DNA of 64,000 nucleotides, taken from contig NC_016450.1 in the NCBI RefSeq assembly GCF_000235365.1, positions 248,001-312,000 of the forward strand. Reading direction: 5' to 3'. This DNA is from Eremothecium cymbalariae DBVPG#7215. Lineage: Eukaryota > Ascomycota > Saccharomycetes > Saccharomycetales > Saccharomycetaceae. Positions 29,473-39,696 of the stretch are shown in pieces (position 1 is the stretch's first letter; each line of letters opens with the position of its first letter). Made by a program: the position numbers and the translations under genes. A model generated the notes under the pieces. The model saw only the letters and a program-made list of their open reading frames with translations, was not told where the DNA came from and made no database searches.

Positions 29473-30460
29473 TTACATCCCATGCATGAGTTTGAATTGT
29501 TTTACGTAATCCGAAATCCATTTATCAAATGTGAAACTATCGGTTCCTTGACCGCTCAGGCCCAAGTTGCTGAAATCCTGGATGGTTAGGCTATCCTTTA
29601 CAGATTGGTCGAAGACGCAGGCCTTACATTGTTCCAGTATTACGTTTTGCCTTTGGCCGTGGTCGTTTGCGTGGTTAACGTATAACCTACATGCTGTTAG
29701 TGCATGTAATCTGATCTGGATGTTGCTTCCAACGGTGCAGTTGAGGAATATGGTGCAATTGGTGCAATTTTCAACGAATATGCTGCCTTGTTGGAACGGT
29801 ATCGGATCAAAATGTATCACTGAAAATTCAAAATGTTGCATTGTCAATGCAAAGGAAGACATAAACGGCGTGTCTTCATTGGCCAGCAGTCTGCAGTTTC
29901 TGAAATTAGTATAGTGGGAGGTTTTACCATCAAGAATAATGCAGACATTATTGGTAATAGTCGCATTCTGATCAGACAATAACGGTGCGTTCCCTGTGTA
30001 GCATGTGTTGGAACTCGCTAGAGCGGTTTCTCCGGGGGTTTCTACATTTTTGGACCCATAATCTAACAGCTTGTCGGTGTTCTTAGGCTTTCTTCTAAAC
30101 TGGAACCGTTTTCTAGTCCTTTCCGTATTGACTTTAGCTTGTAACGATTTGGCGCCCTTCAATAGTAGATCGATTCTACCAGTATACTTTTCCTTATCAT
30201 ACGATGATAGCTGATCAGCAACTTCCTTCACCTCCCAAGAGAGCCTCGTTATATCCTCTCTAATCCCTTCGATATCTGCGGAGCTGTCAATCCTGGCTTG
30301 AATACCTGAAGTCAAATAATATATTTGTTAATAAAAATATGTTGGAGAAAAAAAAAATCTAGGACTAAAAACACATACCTCTTTCAATAATGGTAAATTC
30401 CTTAGCTACGACTCTTGGGTCAATTAAACCTTTCTCGTCTTTTGTAAAATGACCTGTCAT
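29473..30460 (-). CDS. CIN2: Tubulin-folding cofactor C Cin2 (two exons)
   Basis: This is tubulin cofactor C, a GTPase-activating factor for the Arl2-like protein Cin4 in beta-tubulin folding. Exon 1 is 30379-30460 (82 nt; starts MTGHFTKDEKGLIDPR) and exon 2 is 29473-30305; joining them gives 304 residues. The C-terminal half has the TBCC beta-helix, with Asn/Cys-rich rungs (ENCTNCTIFLNC) and the QIRLH arginine-finger motif near residue 226. The N-terminal half is a helical bundle. S. cerevisiae CIN2 (YPL241C) also has one intron at the start. An unspliced reading would begin with a false MTS at 30315. Its upstream flank is the 3' side of HSP82. Confidence 0.92.
30306..30378 (-). other. CIN2: CIN2 intron
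   Basis: The 73-nt intron has a GTATGT donor (30378-30373), a TATTAAC branch-like sequence about 25 nt before the acceptor, a T-rich stretch, and a TTCAG acceptor ending at 30306. Splicing joins the frames exactly (27 codons plus one base). Confidence 0.9.
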
Positions 30461-30891
30461 CTATGCCGCTGCTGATATTATTTATTATATATTGTTGCAT
30501 TGTATCAATTAGTAGAATATTCCACAGTCAAAAGTGGAAAACCATTTAAAAATTAAAAAAAAGAGCTAACCTCTTCCTTCAAATAATCAGGCTATCACGG
30601 AATATTTGAAGGAATAAGGTTATCTGTAAAGAAGCAAGTGGCAATGGTTTAGATCGTAAGCAAAACTAAAGATTCCTTCCTAAAGACTTCGTAGTATATT
30701 AAATTTCTATTTTATACAGGGGTTTACATGAGTTATTATTATTAAACACAAAATAATAAAAAATTGAAGGAGTAACGGTAGAATGATGAGGGGGACATTT
30801 TTAATATTTGCGTATAAATTCGAATAGATTTTGGACACGTAAAAAAGCAGAGATCAAACCAAGTCCATCTTAGTAGTAATTATTTGTGCGC
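30461..30891. other. CIN2 promoter and HSP82 3' flank
   Basis: The 431-bp AT-rich gap holds an inverted repeat with 12-bp arms (30574-30585 and 30603-30614, 17-bp spacer). No gene. Confidence 0.5.
30574..30614. repeat. Inverted repeat, 12-bp arms
   Basis: TTCCTTCAAATA and its exact reverse complement are separated by 17 bp, between the HSP82 3' end and the CIN2 promoter. Confidence 0.85.
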
Positions 30892-33030
30892 TTAATCAAC
30901 CTCTTCCATTTCAGTTTCTGGAACAACTTCCTCAACTGGGGCTGTGGCAGTGGCGTCGGAAGAGACTTCAGTGACTTGTTCAGGTTCTTCGTCAATGTTC
31001 AAACCCAAGGAGATCAATCTGTTAATTCTGTTGGCGAAAGTAGCTGGCTCTTCCAAGGTGAAACCAGAGGTCAATAGAGCAGTTTCGTATAGCAAGGTAG
31101 TCAAGTCCTTGACGGTTCTATCCTGAGCACCGCTCTCTTCAACTCTCTTCTTCAACTCCTTAATGATAGCAGATTTTGGAGAAATTTCAAACGTCTTCTT
31201 GGAAGCCATGTAAGAAGACATAGTAGAATCTCTCAAAGCTTGAGCTTTCATGATTCTCTCCATGTTAGCGGACCAACCGAATTGGCCAGTTCTGATGGCA
31301 GCTGGAGCGTCGACCAACTTGTAAGAAACGACTACCTTCTCAACTTGTTCGCCCAAGACTTCCTTCAAAGCAGTAGTCAATGGTTCAAATTCCTTTATCT
31401 CTTGTTCTCTTTGAGCTTTCTCCTCGTCGGTTTCTTCCAATTCAAAGTCCTTGGTGATGTCGACCAATTGCTTACCTTCGAACTCCTTCAATTGTTGGAA
31501 GGCGTATTCGTCAATTGGGTCAACCAAGAACAAAACTTCGAAATTCTTAGCCTTCAAAGCTTCCAAGAATGGAGACTTTTCGACAGCCTTAATAGATTCA
31601 CCAGTGATGAAATAGATGTTCTTTTGGTGTTCAGGCATTCTGGTGACGTAGTCAGACAAAGAAGTTTGCTCGTCAACAGACTTGGTGGAGTTGTATCTCA
31701 ACAACTTGGCCAAAGAAGCTCTGTTTTGGGAGTCCTCGTGAATACCCAACTTGATGTTCTTGGCGAAGGCGGAGTAGAACTTTTCAAACTGTTCAGCATC
31801 TTCACCGATCTCGTTAAAAGCTTCAATCAATTTCTTGACAATGTTCTTCTTGATGACCTTCATGATCTTGTTTTGTTGCAACATTTCTCTTGACAAGTTC
31901 AATGGCAAGTCTTCAGAGTCGACAACACCCTTGACGAAAGACAACCATTCTGGGATCAAGTCTTCAGCCTCATCGGTGATAAAGACACGACGGACGTATA
32001 GCTTGATGTTGTTCTTCTTCTTCTTAGATTCGAACAAATCGAATGGTGCTCTCTTTGGAATAAATAAGATCGCTCTAAACTCTAGTTGACCTTCAACAGA
32101 AAAGTGCTTAACAGCCAATGGGTCCTCCCAGTCGTTAGAAATGGACTTGTAGAAAGCATTGTACTCCTCTTGAGAAACCTCAGATGGGTTTCTAGTCCAC
32201 AATGGCTTAGTCTTGTTCAACTCCTCCAACTCCTTAACGGTCTCCTTAACCTTCTCGGTCTTTGGCTTCTTTTCCTCGCCAGCATCATCCTCATCAACCT
32301 CTTCCAACTTTGGCTTCTTGTCCTCAGCCTCTTCTTCACCCTCCTTCTTTTCTTCTGCCTCGTCCTCCGCAACTGGCACCTCCTTCTCAATCTCCTTGCT
32401 CACCAACAACTGGATTGGATAAGCAACAAACTCAGAATGTCTCTTGACAACCTCCTTGATCTTCTTCTCCTCTAGATACTCCAACTGGTCCTCCTTCAAG
32501 AATAGCCTCAAAATAGTACCTCTGCCGATCTTCTCATTGGTAGTGTCAAGAGTGACAGTAAAAGACCCACCTGCATTAGACTCCCACACATACTGCTCAT
32601 CGTCATTGTGCTTCGAGATAACCTGCACTCTGTCAGCAACCAAAAACAACGAATAGAATCCAACACCGAACTGCCCAATCATAGAAACATCCGCACCAGC
32701 CGACAATGCCTCCATAAATGCCTTGGTACCTGACTTCGCGATGGTACCCAAATTGTTAATCAACTCCGCCTTGGTCATACCAATACCAGAGTCTCTTAGC
32801 TCCAAAACCTTGTCCTCAGGCTTTGGCGTAATCCTAATAAACATCTCAGGTTCACTCTCTAACACCTTTGAGTCTGATAACGATTGGTATCTAATCTTAT
32901 CCAAAGCATCAGATGCATTGGAAATCAACTCCCTCAAAAAAATTTCCTTATTGGAGTAAACTGTATTAATGATCAAACTCATTAACTGAGTGATCTCCGC
33001 CTGAAATTCATAAGTTTCTTGGTTAGACAT
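30892..33030 (-). CDS. HSP82: Cytosolic chaperone Hsp90
   Basis: This is the ATP-dependent Hsp90 chaperone that matures kinases, receptors and other clients in the cytosol. The 712-residue product (S. cerevisiae Hsp82 709) begins with the family's [30 protein letters not shown] core split into its helices, has the GHKL ATP-site motifs ([25 protein letters not shown]), a Lys/Glu-rich linker (about 215-265), the middle-domain catalytic loop ([14 protein letters not shown]), and ends with MEEVD, the docking site for TPR co-chaperones. Abundant favoured codons suggest high expression. An HSE core and a TATA box lie upstream. It represents the single ancestor of HSP82/HSC82. Confidence 0.98.
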   Translation of the reverse strand: MSNQETYEFQAEITQLMSLIINTVYSNKEIFLRELISNASDALDKIRYQSLSDSKVLESEPEMFIRITPKPEDKVLELRDSGIGMTKAELINNLGTIAKSGTKAFMEALSAGADVSMIGQFGVGFYSLFLVADRVQVISKHNDDEQYVWESNAGGSFTVTLDTTNEKIGRGTILRLFLKEDQLEYLEEKKIKEVVKRHSEFVAYPIQLLVSKEIEKEVPVAEDEAEEKKEGEEEAEDKKPKLEEVDEDDAGEEKKPKTEKVKETVKELEELNKTKPLWTRNPSEVSQEEYNAFYKSISNDWEDPLAVKHFSVEGQLEFRAILFIPKRAPFDLFESKKKKNNIKLYVRRVFITDEAEDLIPEWLSFVKGVVDSEDLPLNLSREMLQQNKIMKVIKKNIVKKLIEAFNEIGEDAEQFEKFYSAFAKNIKLGIHEDSQNRASLAKLLRYNSTKSVDEQTSLSDYVTRMPEHQKNIYFITGESIKAVEKSPFLEALKAKNFEVLFLVDPIDEYAFQQLKEFEGKQLVDITKDFELEETDEEKAQREQEIKEFEPLTTALKEVLGEQVEKVVVSYKLVDAPAAIRTGQFGWSANMERIMKAQALRDSTMSSYMASKKTFEISPKSAIIKELKKRVEESGAQDRTVKDLTTLLYETALLTSGFTLEEPATFANRINRLISLGLNIDEEPEQVTEVSSDATATAPVEEVVPETEMEEVD

Positions 33031-33432
33031 GCTTGCTGTATGATGTATATATCAACTAACGCGGGATTGAAAAGTTCTGATCAGTAGCTTTTGAGCCTCG
33101 ACTTCTAGATAACAAAATACAAATAAAAGATGCTGATATAAACCAGAATATAAAATGATCCACTTTATTTCGGAAATATATTAACTTCCAACACTGTATA
33201 TATATTAATACAAAAGAACCCCCCATCAACATTCCATCGAGAGTCCCATTTACCGCCTTTAAATAGATTTTTCCAGTAACTACAACGAAAATGTGATATT
33301 TCGTTCACCGACTTTTTCTAGAAAAATCTATACTTTTGACGTTCGTATGACGTGATAAGGAGATAGCCGCCTTTGCGGAGCTCTTACATAATACATTGGG
33401 ATATAGAGAGGATATTACGGATGTGGAGAGTG
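33031..33432. promoter_or_regulatory. HSP82 promoter region
   Basis: This 402-bp region carries a TATATATA box near 33197-33205 (about 170 bp before the ATG) and a heat-shock-element core at 33316-33323. The RTP1 stop lies at its other end. Confidence 0.65.
33316..33323. promoter_or_regulatory. Heat-shock element core upstream of HSP82
   Basis: TTCTAGAA is the minimal inverted pair of nGAAn units bound by Hsf1. It lies about 286 bp before the HSP82 start. A third unit in phase is not obvious, so binding strength is uncertain. Confidence 0.55.
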
Positions 33433-36339
33433 TTATATGTGGAGGGTTTGCAGTCGAGTGATGGCGGAGGTGGTAGAAGAGGTGTATAGAGATGTTTGGA
33501 AGTCACGCAGGAGGTGTAGCAGGTCGTCGATTAGTTCGCAGACTAGGTAGTCGGGTTCTTTTGGACGGTGATGTAGTAGCAAGTTGTATAGTTTGGTGGG
33601 GCTGTAGTGTTGGTCGGATGGGGTGGGGGGGGAATTGGAGAGGTAGTCGTGGATGAGGTGGACCGCTGCTCGTCTCATAATGGCGGAGTTGTCTTTTATG
33701 GGGGTGGTAGGGGCTGAGTGTTCGAGCTGGAGGATGGCGAATGCGCAGTCGAGGATGTCAGGGATATGGGAGGAGATTCCGGCTGGGTTTGTTTTGAGAC
33801 AGACGCCGAGGATAGATATGGAGGACATGCGGATGCGGTTGTCGGTTGAGTCTCTTTCTCTGATGTTGTGCAGTGCTAGGTTGACGATGGAGTTTGCGTA
33901 CGCGCCCTGGAAGAGTTCGTTTTCGGTGGTGATGTAGTTGATGAATACTTCGCCGAGACGGAGGGATTCGTCGAGGGATGGGGGGGTGGGGGGGGTTTTT
34001 GGTTGGTATATGTCGAGCAGGAGGGGGAGCGTGTCGTTCGGGGCTGTTTGGCAGAGGGCGGAGAGGCCTTTGATGGCGTTGAGGTAGACGAAGGGTTCAG
34101 GGTCGCGTAATTGTTGGATATGGAGGTCGAGAACCGTCTGGATGTTTACGGCCGGGGAGCCGGATTCGATGAGCTGCCGGAGTTGGAAGAGACCGTGGGC
34201 TCGGATGGGGACCAGGGAGTCGTGGATGTTTGCGAGGGCTTTTTCTAGGGATTCTTGGTCCGTTTCTCCATCAACAACGGAACAGGAGGGGGAGGAGGTG
34301 GACACATCAGTTGATAGGTATTTATCGATGCGATGTTTCAATGATACACATTTTTCATCCTTTGGGTGTTTATTCAGTTTGGACGAAATGGATGAGAGGA
34401 TAGGCGATTCGTTTAGCAAGCGATCTGGTGTTGATGAAGTGATGATGTTTGAGAGCAACTCCAGAAGAATCGCAAGTGGGTTGGTAGGTTCATGCTCAGC
34501 CTCGTCCTCGTCATCATCTGAGTCTTGTTCTGATTCCGATCCGTCCACCACAATCCATGAAAATCCCAATACGTTGTCAATCAGATATAATATATCGCGA
34601 GGTTTCTTAATGATTCCCGATTTGAAGGTTTCATTCAATTTTTCGAGTAGTTTTAAATTTACCAGCGACAACAGGCTTTCAGAGAAGTTATCTTCTTCTG
34701 TATGAAGCATAAGTGACGAGGCATCTCGATTGGTACTAGTGACCCAGCGGTTAATTACAGAAAGGAAGATAGTCTTCGTTACATCTTCGTCATTAACCAA
34801 GTTTAGAAACTCAATCATCATCTGTACAGCTAAATCGATGTCGAGAAATAGATGTTGAAATTTCGTTGTAGGATCGTCTTTTGCTTCAACCTTCAACTCT
34901 TTTGGAATGGAATTCAAAGAGGAATCCTTCGGAATGATATAAGGAAGCTGAGTCTCCAAATTGATAGCATACCCCCAGGTCTTATGATCAAAGTTGACTA
35001 GGTTTAACACAATATAATCGAGCACCTGGTAATCAGCGTTTACCTTCATAAACGTTTTGATCAGTTTCAACACAACATTGTAATAAGGTCCCGACTTCTC
35101 TTGCGTGCCATTAGGCTGCAGTTTCTGATATTTATTCAGATATAGTGCATAAATCCACAGATGCAGATAGAAATTATTTGCATCTTTATTACTAACCAGC
35201 TCATTAATGACTTCCGTAGACGAATTTTTAGCCAGAGATATTAGAACATTGATGCAGTCATTTAACTGTTTCTCTGAGTAAGCTTTCGCTTCAGGATTAA
35301 ATAAGACGCCCTCTATTTTGGGAAACAGAAAGTCTTGCACAATCCTCCTATTTTTATAATAGAATCCTGTAACTAAATGGTTTAGACAGCTTACCAATAT
35401 CGGCCTATTTACATAGGTTAGACCGTCATAGATTCTAGCAAACAGTTTACTGAAGTATTCAACGTTAGTAACCGTCTTCGGCTTAGCCAGCAATATCTGA
35501 TTCACGCGCTCAAGTTTGTCTGCGCTTATTTCCTCATCCTCTCTAATGCCAACAACAAAATCAACAAGAGAGGTGACACCATCGTCTCTCCTTATTGGTA
35601 GAGTGCTTAATTTATTCAAAACCCATCCTTTATACTTGAACTTCTTTGTAGAATGCACAAGTAAGGAATACATAGAAAACAACTCATAGGTTTCCTGCAT
35701 GGATTCCAGCTTCTCCAGCTTCTCTTCGTATTCTGCAGCCCGTCCGGGAGTCTCACACAGCAGTGCAACGTAACCGGTGACACAGTCTATATATCCTGTT
35801 CCTTTCAATAACATTTCTCTAACTGTATCCTTCTGCCCCGTATTATTAGCAAATATCTCATAAAAGGAACTAAGCACTAGCTCCAAAGTTTTCAAATCTG
35901 GAGCTCCCCTCTTGTGAACAGAAAATATCTTCTTCTCTTGTTTGAAATTTGTAAGCTGTCTTTGTTCTAATGGTATTCCTAAATCCTCTGGGAGATTTGC
36001 ATAAACCCCATGCACAATAATCAAGTTTACAAGCTCATCAAAATACTTCATATCATGAAGAGATATCGGCAACAGATTGTCCTTCTGAGGACTTGCCTCC
36101 CGTTCCCGAACCAAAAAATGCAATTCAGTGAGGTATCCAATACATTTCGAAACAAATCCTTTGTTACCGTCACATTCTGCTAATTGGTAAAGATTCAGCC
36201 CATCTGTACAACGTATTTTACTAATGAATTTCTCGTTCAAACTTTGGAAAAATGTATCTAAAGGTGTATCATTTACAAACTGAGGTTCTCTGTCCAAAAT
36301 ATCTTGAATACTTTTGCTATTTGGAACCGAATCAGCCAT
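33433..36339 (-). CDS. RTP1: RNA polymerase II nuclear-import factor Rtp1
   Basis: Rtp1 is a karyopherin-like HEAT-repeat protein (TANGO6/TMCO7 family) needed for nuclear import and assembly of RNA polymerase II. It has 968 residues from the ATG at 36339 (S. cerevisiae 981; the longer frame starts at TTG). It is helical throughout, with an acidic stretch (SEQDSDDDEDEAEHEP, near residue 610) and a C-terminal domain containing MRRAAVHLIHDYL as in Rtp1. The 3' third of the gene (33433 to about 34310) is GC-rich and C-rich on the coding strand, unlike the rest. Position matches YMR185W. Confidence 0.88.
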   Translation of the reverse strand: MADSVPNSKSIQDILDREPQFVNDTPLDTFFQSLNEKFISKIRCTDGLNLYQLAECDGNKGFVSKCIGYLTELHFLVREREASPQKDNLLPISLHDMKYFDELVNLIIVHGVYANLPEDLGIPLEQRQLTNFKQEKKIFSVHKRGAPDLKTLELVLSSFYEIFANNTGQKDTVREMLLKGTGYIDCVTGYVALLCETPGRAAEYEEKLEKLESMQETYELFSMYSLLVHSTKKFKYKGWVLNKLSTLPIRRDDGVTSLVDFVVGIREDEEISADKLERVNQILLAKPKTVTNVEYFSKLFARIYDGLTYVNRPILVSCLNHLVTGFYYKNRRIVQDFLFPKIEGVLFNPEAKAYSEKQLNDCINVLISLAKNSSTEVINELVSNKDANNFYLHLWIYALYLNKYQKLQPNGTQEKSGPYYNVVLKLIKTFMKVNADYQVLDYIVLNLVNFDHKTWGYAINLETQLPYIIPKDSSLNSIPKELKVEAKDDPTTKFQHLFLDIDLAVQMMIEFLNLVNDEDVTKTIFLSVINRWVTSTNRDASSLMLHTEEDNFSESLLSLVNLKLLEKLNETFKSGIIKKPRDILYLIDNVLGFSWIVVDGSESEQDSDDDEDEAEHEPTNPLAILLELLSNIITSSTPDRLLNESPILSSISSKLNKHPKDEKCVSLKHRIDKYLSTDVSTSSPSCSVVDGETDQESLEKALANIHDSLVPIRAHGLFQLRQLIESGSPAVNIQTVLDLHIQQLRDPEPFVYLNAIKGLSALCQTAPNDTLPLLLDIYQPKTPPTPPSLDESLRLGEVFINYITTENELFQGAYANSIVNLALHNIRERDSTDNRIRMSSISILGVCLKTNPAGISSHIPDILDCAFAILQLEHSAPTTPIKDNSAIMRRAAVHLIHDYLSNSPPTPSDQHYSPTKLYNLLLHHRPKEPDYLVCELIDDLLHLLRDFQTSLYTSSTTSAITRLQTLHI

Positions 36340-36575
36340 TATATCGATTATAGGAACGCAAATATTTGATCCATTACTGAGATCGACCAATGCCCTTTTT
36401 TAACTAAAGTTTTAAAACCTTCTTTCGCGCCAACTGGTTTAAGAAGCATCAGCAAGTTTGTTCAAAAATTTTAAAGTTTTCAGAAAACTGAAATTACATT
36501 ACATAGATTTCGTACCACACAGTTTATTTTAAACATCAAGACTTCAAAAGGCAGCATATACACTATCTATTTACA
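36340..36575. promoter_or_regulatory. Divergent promoter, RTP1 / YAR1
   Basis: The 236-bp shared promoter is AT-rich, without a motif I can name. Confidence 0.45.
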
Positions 36576-37184
36576 ATGGGTTTGCACGAACTTCCGTTAG
36601 ATCCAGAAGACCAGGAATCCGTTGTATTAGATGCAAGGGCTGGTGACCTGGAAGGGTTGAAGGAAATCTTCACACAAGTGATCCATCCCAAGCTGCTGGT
36701 TAGCTGCAGAGACCCAACAACCAAGTCTACTCCGCTACACATGGCTGCTGCTAATGGACACCTGGACGTGGTGAAATACTTACTCTCACTGGTACAACCA
36801 TCATACCAGGCAGAATGGGTGAACATGCAAAATGAAACAGGTAACACAGCGTTACATTGGGCATCGCTCAACGGAAATCTCGACATCGTAAAACTGCTGT
36901 GTGAAGAATACAAAGCCAATCCATTCATCAGGAACAACTTCGACCATGACGCCATTTTCGAAGCTGAGAAAAGTGGCAAAGAAGAAGTGGAAACATATTA
37001 TCTACAGAAGTATGATGTCGAACCTGAACAAGACGAGAACCAAGAGATGACCTCCTCAGCCAAGACAGGCTCCATCAATCCATCAAACGTGGAAATCACC
37101 GAGGGCACTGAAATTGAACAAGCCAACAAAGAAGCAACAGAGGCTCTAACAGAAGAAACCAGTAACATGAAGCTCTCTGAATGA
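36576..37184 (+). CDS. YAR1: Ankyrin-repeat ribosomal-protein chaperone Yar1
   Basis: Yar1 is the dedicated chaperone of ribosomal protein uS3 (Rps3) before it joins the 40S subunit. The 202-residue product (S. cerevisiae 200) has two clear ankyrin repeats: STPLHMAAANGHLDVVKYLL (about 50-70) and GNTALHWASLNGNLDIVKLL (about 90-110), with a degenerate third (NNFDHDAIFEAEKSGKEEV). The tail from about 145 is acidic and disordered. It matches YPL239W. Confidence 0.94.
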   Translation: MGLHELPLDPEDQESVVLDARAGDLEGLKEIFTQVIHPKLLVSCRDPTTKSTPLHMAAANGHLDVVKYLLSLVQPSYQAEWVNMQNETGNTALHWASLNGNLDIVKLLCEEYKANPFIRNNFDHDAIFEAEKSGKEEVETYYLQKYDVEPEQDENQEMTSSAKTGSINPSNVEITEGTEIEQANKEATEALTEETSNMKLSE

Positions 37185-37597
37185 ACTACTAGTCGTTAAA
37201 GCCACACCAGACAAACTTAAACCCCGCCCCATCACCTTCCACCGTCACTTTCGATACTACTATACAAATAAAGTGACAAAGACCTATTTTATATACTGCA
37301 TAGATAAATAACAACACCCATAATAGGTAGCAACCATCCAAACCCGGAAACACCCCGTTCAAAGGTGCCTTTGGTCGTTAGCTGTCATTCCAATCGCCTG
37401 CCAACCAAACGTGGATAATGATCTTTGAACCAAATCTGGCTCGAGCGGTTTGCACTGTGCTCAAACAATTAATTAGGCTGAAAAATTTTTGTCAAGAAAA
37501 GCTTGAAACTGTATTAGTAGAAATGCAAGTAGTTTGAAGAACACAGCAGAAGGCTAGGTCTTATAAAAGCGCAATTATTAGTACTTGAGCACTAACG
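37185..37597. promoter_or_regulatory. SUI3 promoter region
   Basis: This 413-bp tandem gap precedes SUI3. I see no recognisable element beyond AT-rich stretches. Confidence 0.45.
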
Positions 37598-38437
37598 ATG
37601 TCAGATCTTGCAGCGGAACTAGGTTTTGATCCAAGTTTAAAGAAAAAGAAGATAAAGAAACCAGTTCCGGAGGAGGCTGTTGCTGCAGGTAATGATGGAG
37701 ATGACTTATTTGCTGGTTTAAAGAAGAAGAAGAAGAAGTCTAAGGATGTATCGAAAGATAATGAAGAGGGATTAGATGTAGTTGATGAGGTTTCTGAGGT
37801 TTTAGGGGAACTGAAGCTGAAGAAGAAGAAGAAGAAGACCAAGGACGTTTTTCTGGATGATTTTGACAAGGAGTTAGAGAAGGCAGGTGTTACTGTTGAA
37901 GATTCTATCAGTCAGGAGAAGATGCAGCCTGTAGTGGATGATTCTGTTATTCAAAGAGACATTGGTTTACCATACTACGATTTACTTTCCAGGTTTTTCA
38001 AGATTTTGAGGGCCAACAATCCTGAGTTAGCCGGCGATAGGTCGGGTCCCAAGTTTAGGATTCCACCTCCAGTTTGTCAAAGAGATGGTAAGAAAACTAT
38101 ATTTGCTAATATTCAAGAAATCAGTGAGAAGCTACAGAGATCACCTGAGCATTTAATTCAATATTTATTTGCAGAATTGGGTACCTCCGGTTCGGTTGAT
38201 GGTCAGAGGAGATTGGTGATCAAGGGTAAATTCCAATCTAAACAGATGGAGAATGTTTTAAGAAGGTATATTATGGAGTATGTGACTTGTAAGACTTGTA
38301 AGAGCATCAACACTGAGTTGAAAAAGGAGCAATCCAACAGATTATTCTTTTTGGTCTGCAAAAGTTGTGGTTCCACCAGATCCGTCTCATCCATCAAAAC
38401 CGGTTTCCAAGCTACCGTCAAAAGAAAAAGAGTTTAG
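37598..38437 (+). CDS. SUI3: Translation initiation factor eIF2 beta
   Basis: eIF2-beta is a subunit of the GTPase that brings initiator tRNA to the 40S ribosome. The 279-residue product (S. cerevisiae 285) has three Lys-rich boxes (K14-K20 region, LKKKKKKSKD, LKLKKKKKKTKD) that bind eIF5 and eIF2B-epsilon. The C-terminal domain has the zinc ribbon C-x2-C...C-x2-C (TCKTCKS and CKSCGSTRS) near residues 227-252, and ends in KRKRV. Position matches YPL237W. Confidence 0.96.
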   Translation: MSDLAAELGFDPSLKKKKIKKPVPEEAVAAGNDGDDLFAGLKKKKKKSKDVSKDNEEGLDVVDEVSEVLGELKLKKKKKKTKDVFLDDFDKELEKAGVTVEDSISQEKMQPVVDDSVIQRDIGLPYYDLLSRFFKILRANNPELAGDRSGPKFRIPPPVCQRDGKKTIFANIQEISEKLQRSPEHLIQYLFAELGTSGSVDGQRRLVIKGKFQSKQMENVLRRYIMEYVTCKTCKSINTELKKEQSNRLFFLVCKSCGSTRSVSSIKTGFQATVKRKRV

Positions 38438-38769
38438 AGCTCTTCCACGGGTCATAAAACTTATATCAAGCAATATAGATATAGGGTACATGGGTATAGC
38501 TATTGTTGCTACTTGCAAAAGAATCGTTGGTATTATCCGCAACGTTATAATCCGACGACACTGTATGGTAAATTTGGTATATTTTCTATTATGACAGCTC
38601 TAATATCTCGTAATATTCCCCTCAGTAGTTGGGGGGTTGGTCTGCCTATAAGTCTCTAAAACTATATTTTATATTGTCACGTTGTGTACTACATATTATA
38701 AAACACCATCTTACGAATCACTATTACTGCTTACTGGTACTACTTCTATTATTATTATTATTATTATTA
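38438..38769. other. Convergent intergenic region, SUI3 / ADD37-like
   Basis: The 332-bp gap contains an (ATT)7 microsatellite (38748-38770) that reaches the ADD37-like stop codon. No gene. Confidence 0.5.
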
Positions 38770-38770
38770 T
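38748..38770. repeat. (ATT)n microsatellite
   Basis: Seven uninterrupted ATT units and a partial one, ending at the stop codon of the minus-strand gene. Confidence 0.95.
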
Positions 38771-39315
38771 CAAAAGGTTGCATTTTCCAGTATTTTGCGC
38801 AGCGCCGGGCACCACCTTGCAATGGAAACATCTGAAACCATCCACTGCATTAGCAATAACTTGGCCTTCTCCACATCCGTATGCAAATGTTGAAAGAAAA
38901 GAGTCATTAAAGTAAGCGATGATTCGTTTTCAAGAGTTGTCGGCAAATGTTGGAGCACTTTCGTCTTGTAAAACTGAAACTCATTATCCGACATTTCCGT
39001 CTTTTCTTCAAGTAACTTGCCAATTCTCCCCATCAAAACCTCTCGAGACTCTGCTTCCACTCTATCCCCTTCATCCAGAATACTAGCCCGTGGCTTCGCA
39101 ATAGTCTTCTTCCGTTTACTTGGCAGCACTGCCGTGTCACTCTTAGTATTACCATACCTGTCCACTACTCCATCCGTCTGTGCACTACCCTTTTTCCGTA
39201 CACTCCCAATGTTAGTGGAAAATAAGAAGCTGGGACAATCATTATAACCAGGTACATCTGCTTCCGTACAATTTTGGAAACTTTTAAACTCACTTTCAAT
39301 TCTATACGACATCAT
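38770..39315 (-). CDS. ADD37: ADD37-like protein of unknown function
   Basis: The 181-residue product has no domain I recognise. The first 95 residues are Ser/Lys-rich and look disordered; the second half (about 95-180) is helical and ends in a Trp/Cys motif (MQWMVSDVSIARWCPALRKILENA). It lies between SUI3 and ENV7, on the strand expected for S. cerevisiae ADD37 (YMR184W), implicated in ER-associated degradation. The name rests on position and size, not on a remembered alignment. Confidence 0.55.
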   Translation of the reverse strand: MMSYRIESEFKSFQNCTEADVPGYNDCPSFLFSTNIGSVRKKGSAQTDGVVDRYGNTKSDTAVLPSKRKKTIAKPRASILDEGDRVEAESREVLMGRIGKLLEEKTEMSDNEFQFYKTKVLQHLPTTLENESSLTLMTLFFQHLHTDVEKAKLLLMQWMVSDVSIARWCPALRKILENATF

Positions 39316-39696
39316 GATACTACTCTCTGTATATTTAACTAAAAAAGCGGGAGAGTATATAATGTAAACCTCTTTGGCTATGTTAATATCTTGTGTCCTC
39401 TTTGCTTTACTGATTTCCCAGTTCTCTCTGCTATATACCTCTGTACTCCTCCTAGCTTGGAACCTCTTGGAAACCTGACCCTGCTCTTTTTAATCCAATT
39501 AAGTATCGATAATAGGGCTGCCTTAATAATATAACCAGCCTATTAACATAGATTATAATACCTATATATACGGCTGAATAAGTTTCGACACAGTAAACGT
39601 TAGTGTATCTTACTTAATCACTTGCGCTCCCGAAAAAACTGCCATTGTCTCAGATACAAGAACAAAAAATACCATGCAGTGTGAAATAGAAACATG
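39316..39696. promoter_or_regulatory. ADD37-like promoter and ENV7 3' flank
   Basis: This 381-bp region is AT-rich and has no gene. A TATATATA box is near 39564. Confidence 0.45.
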
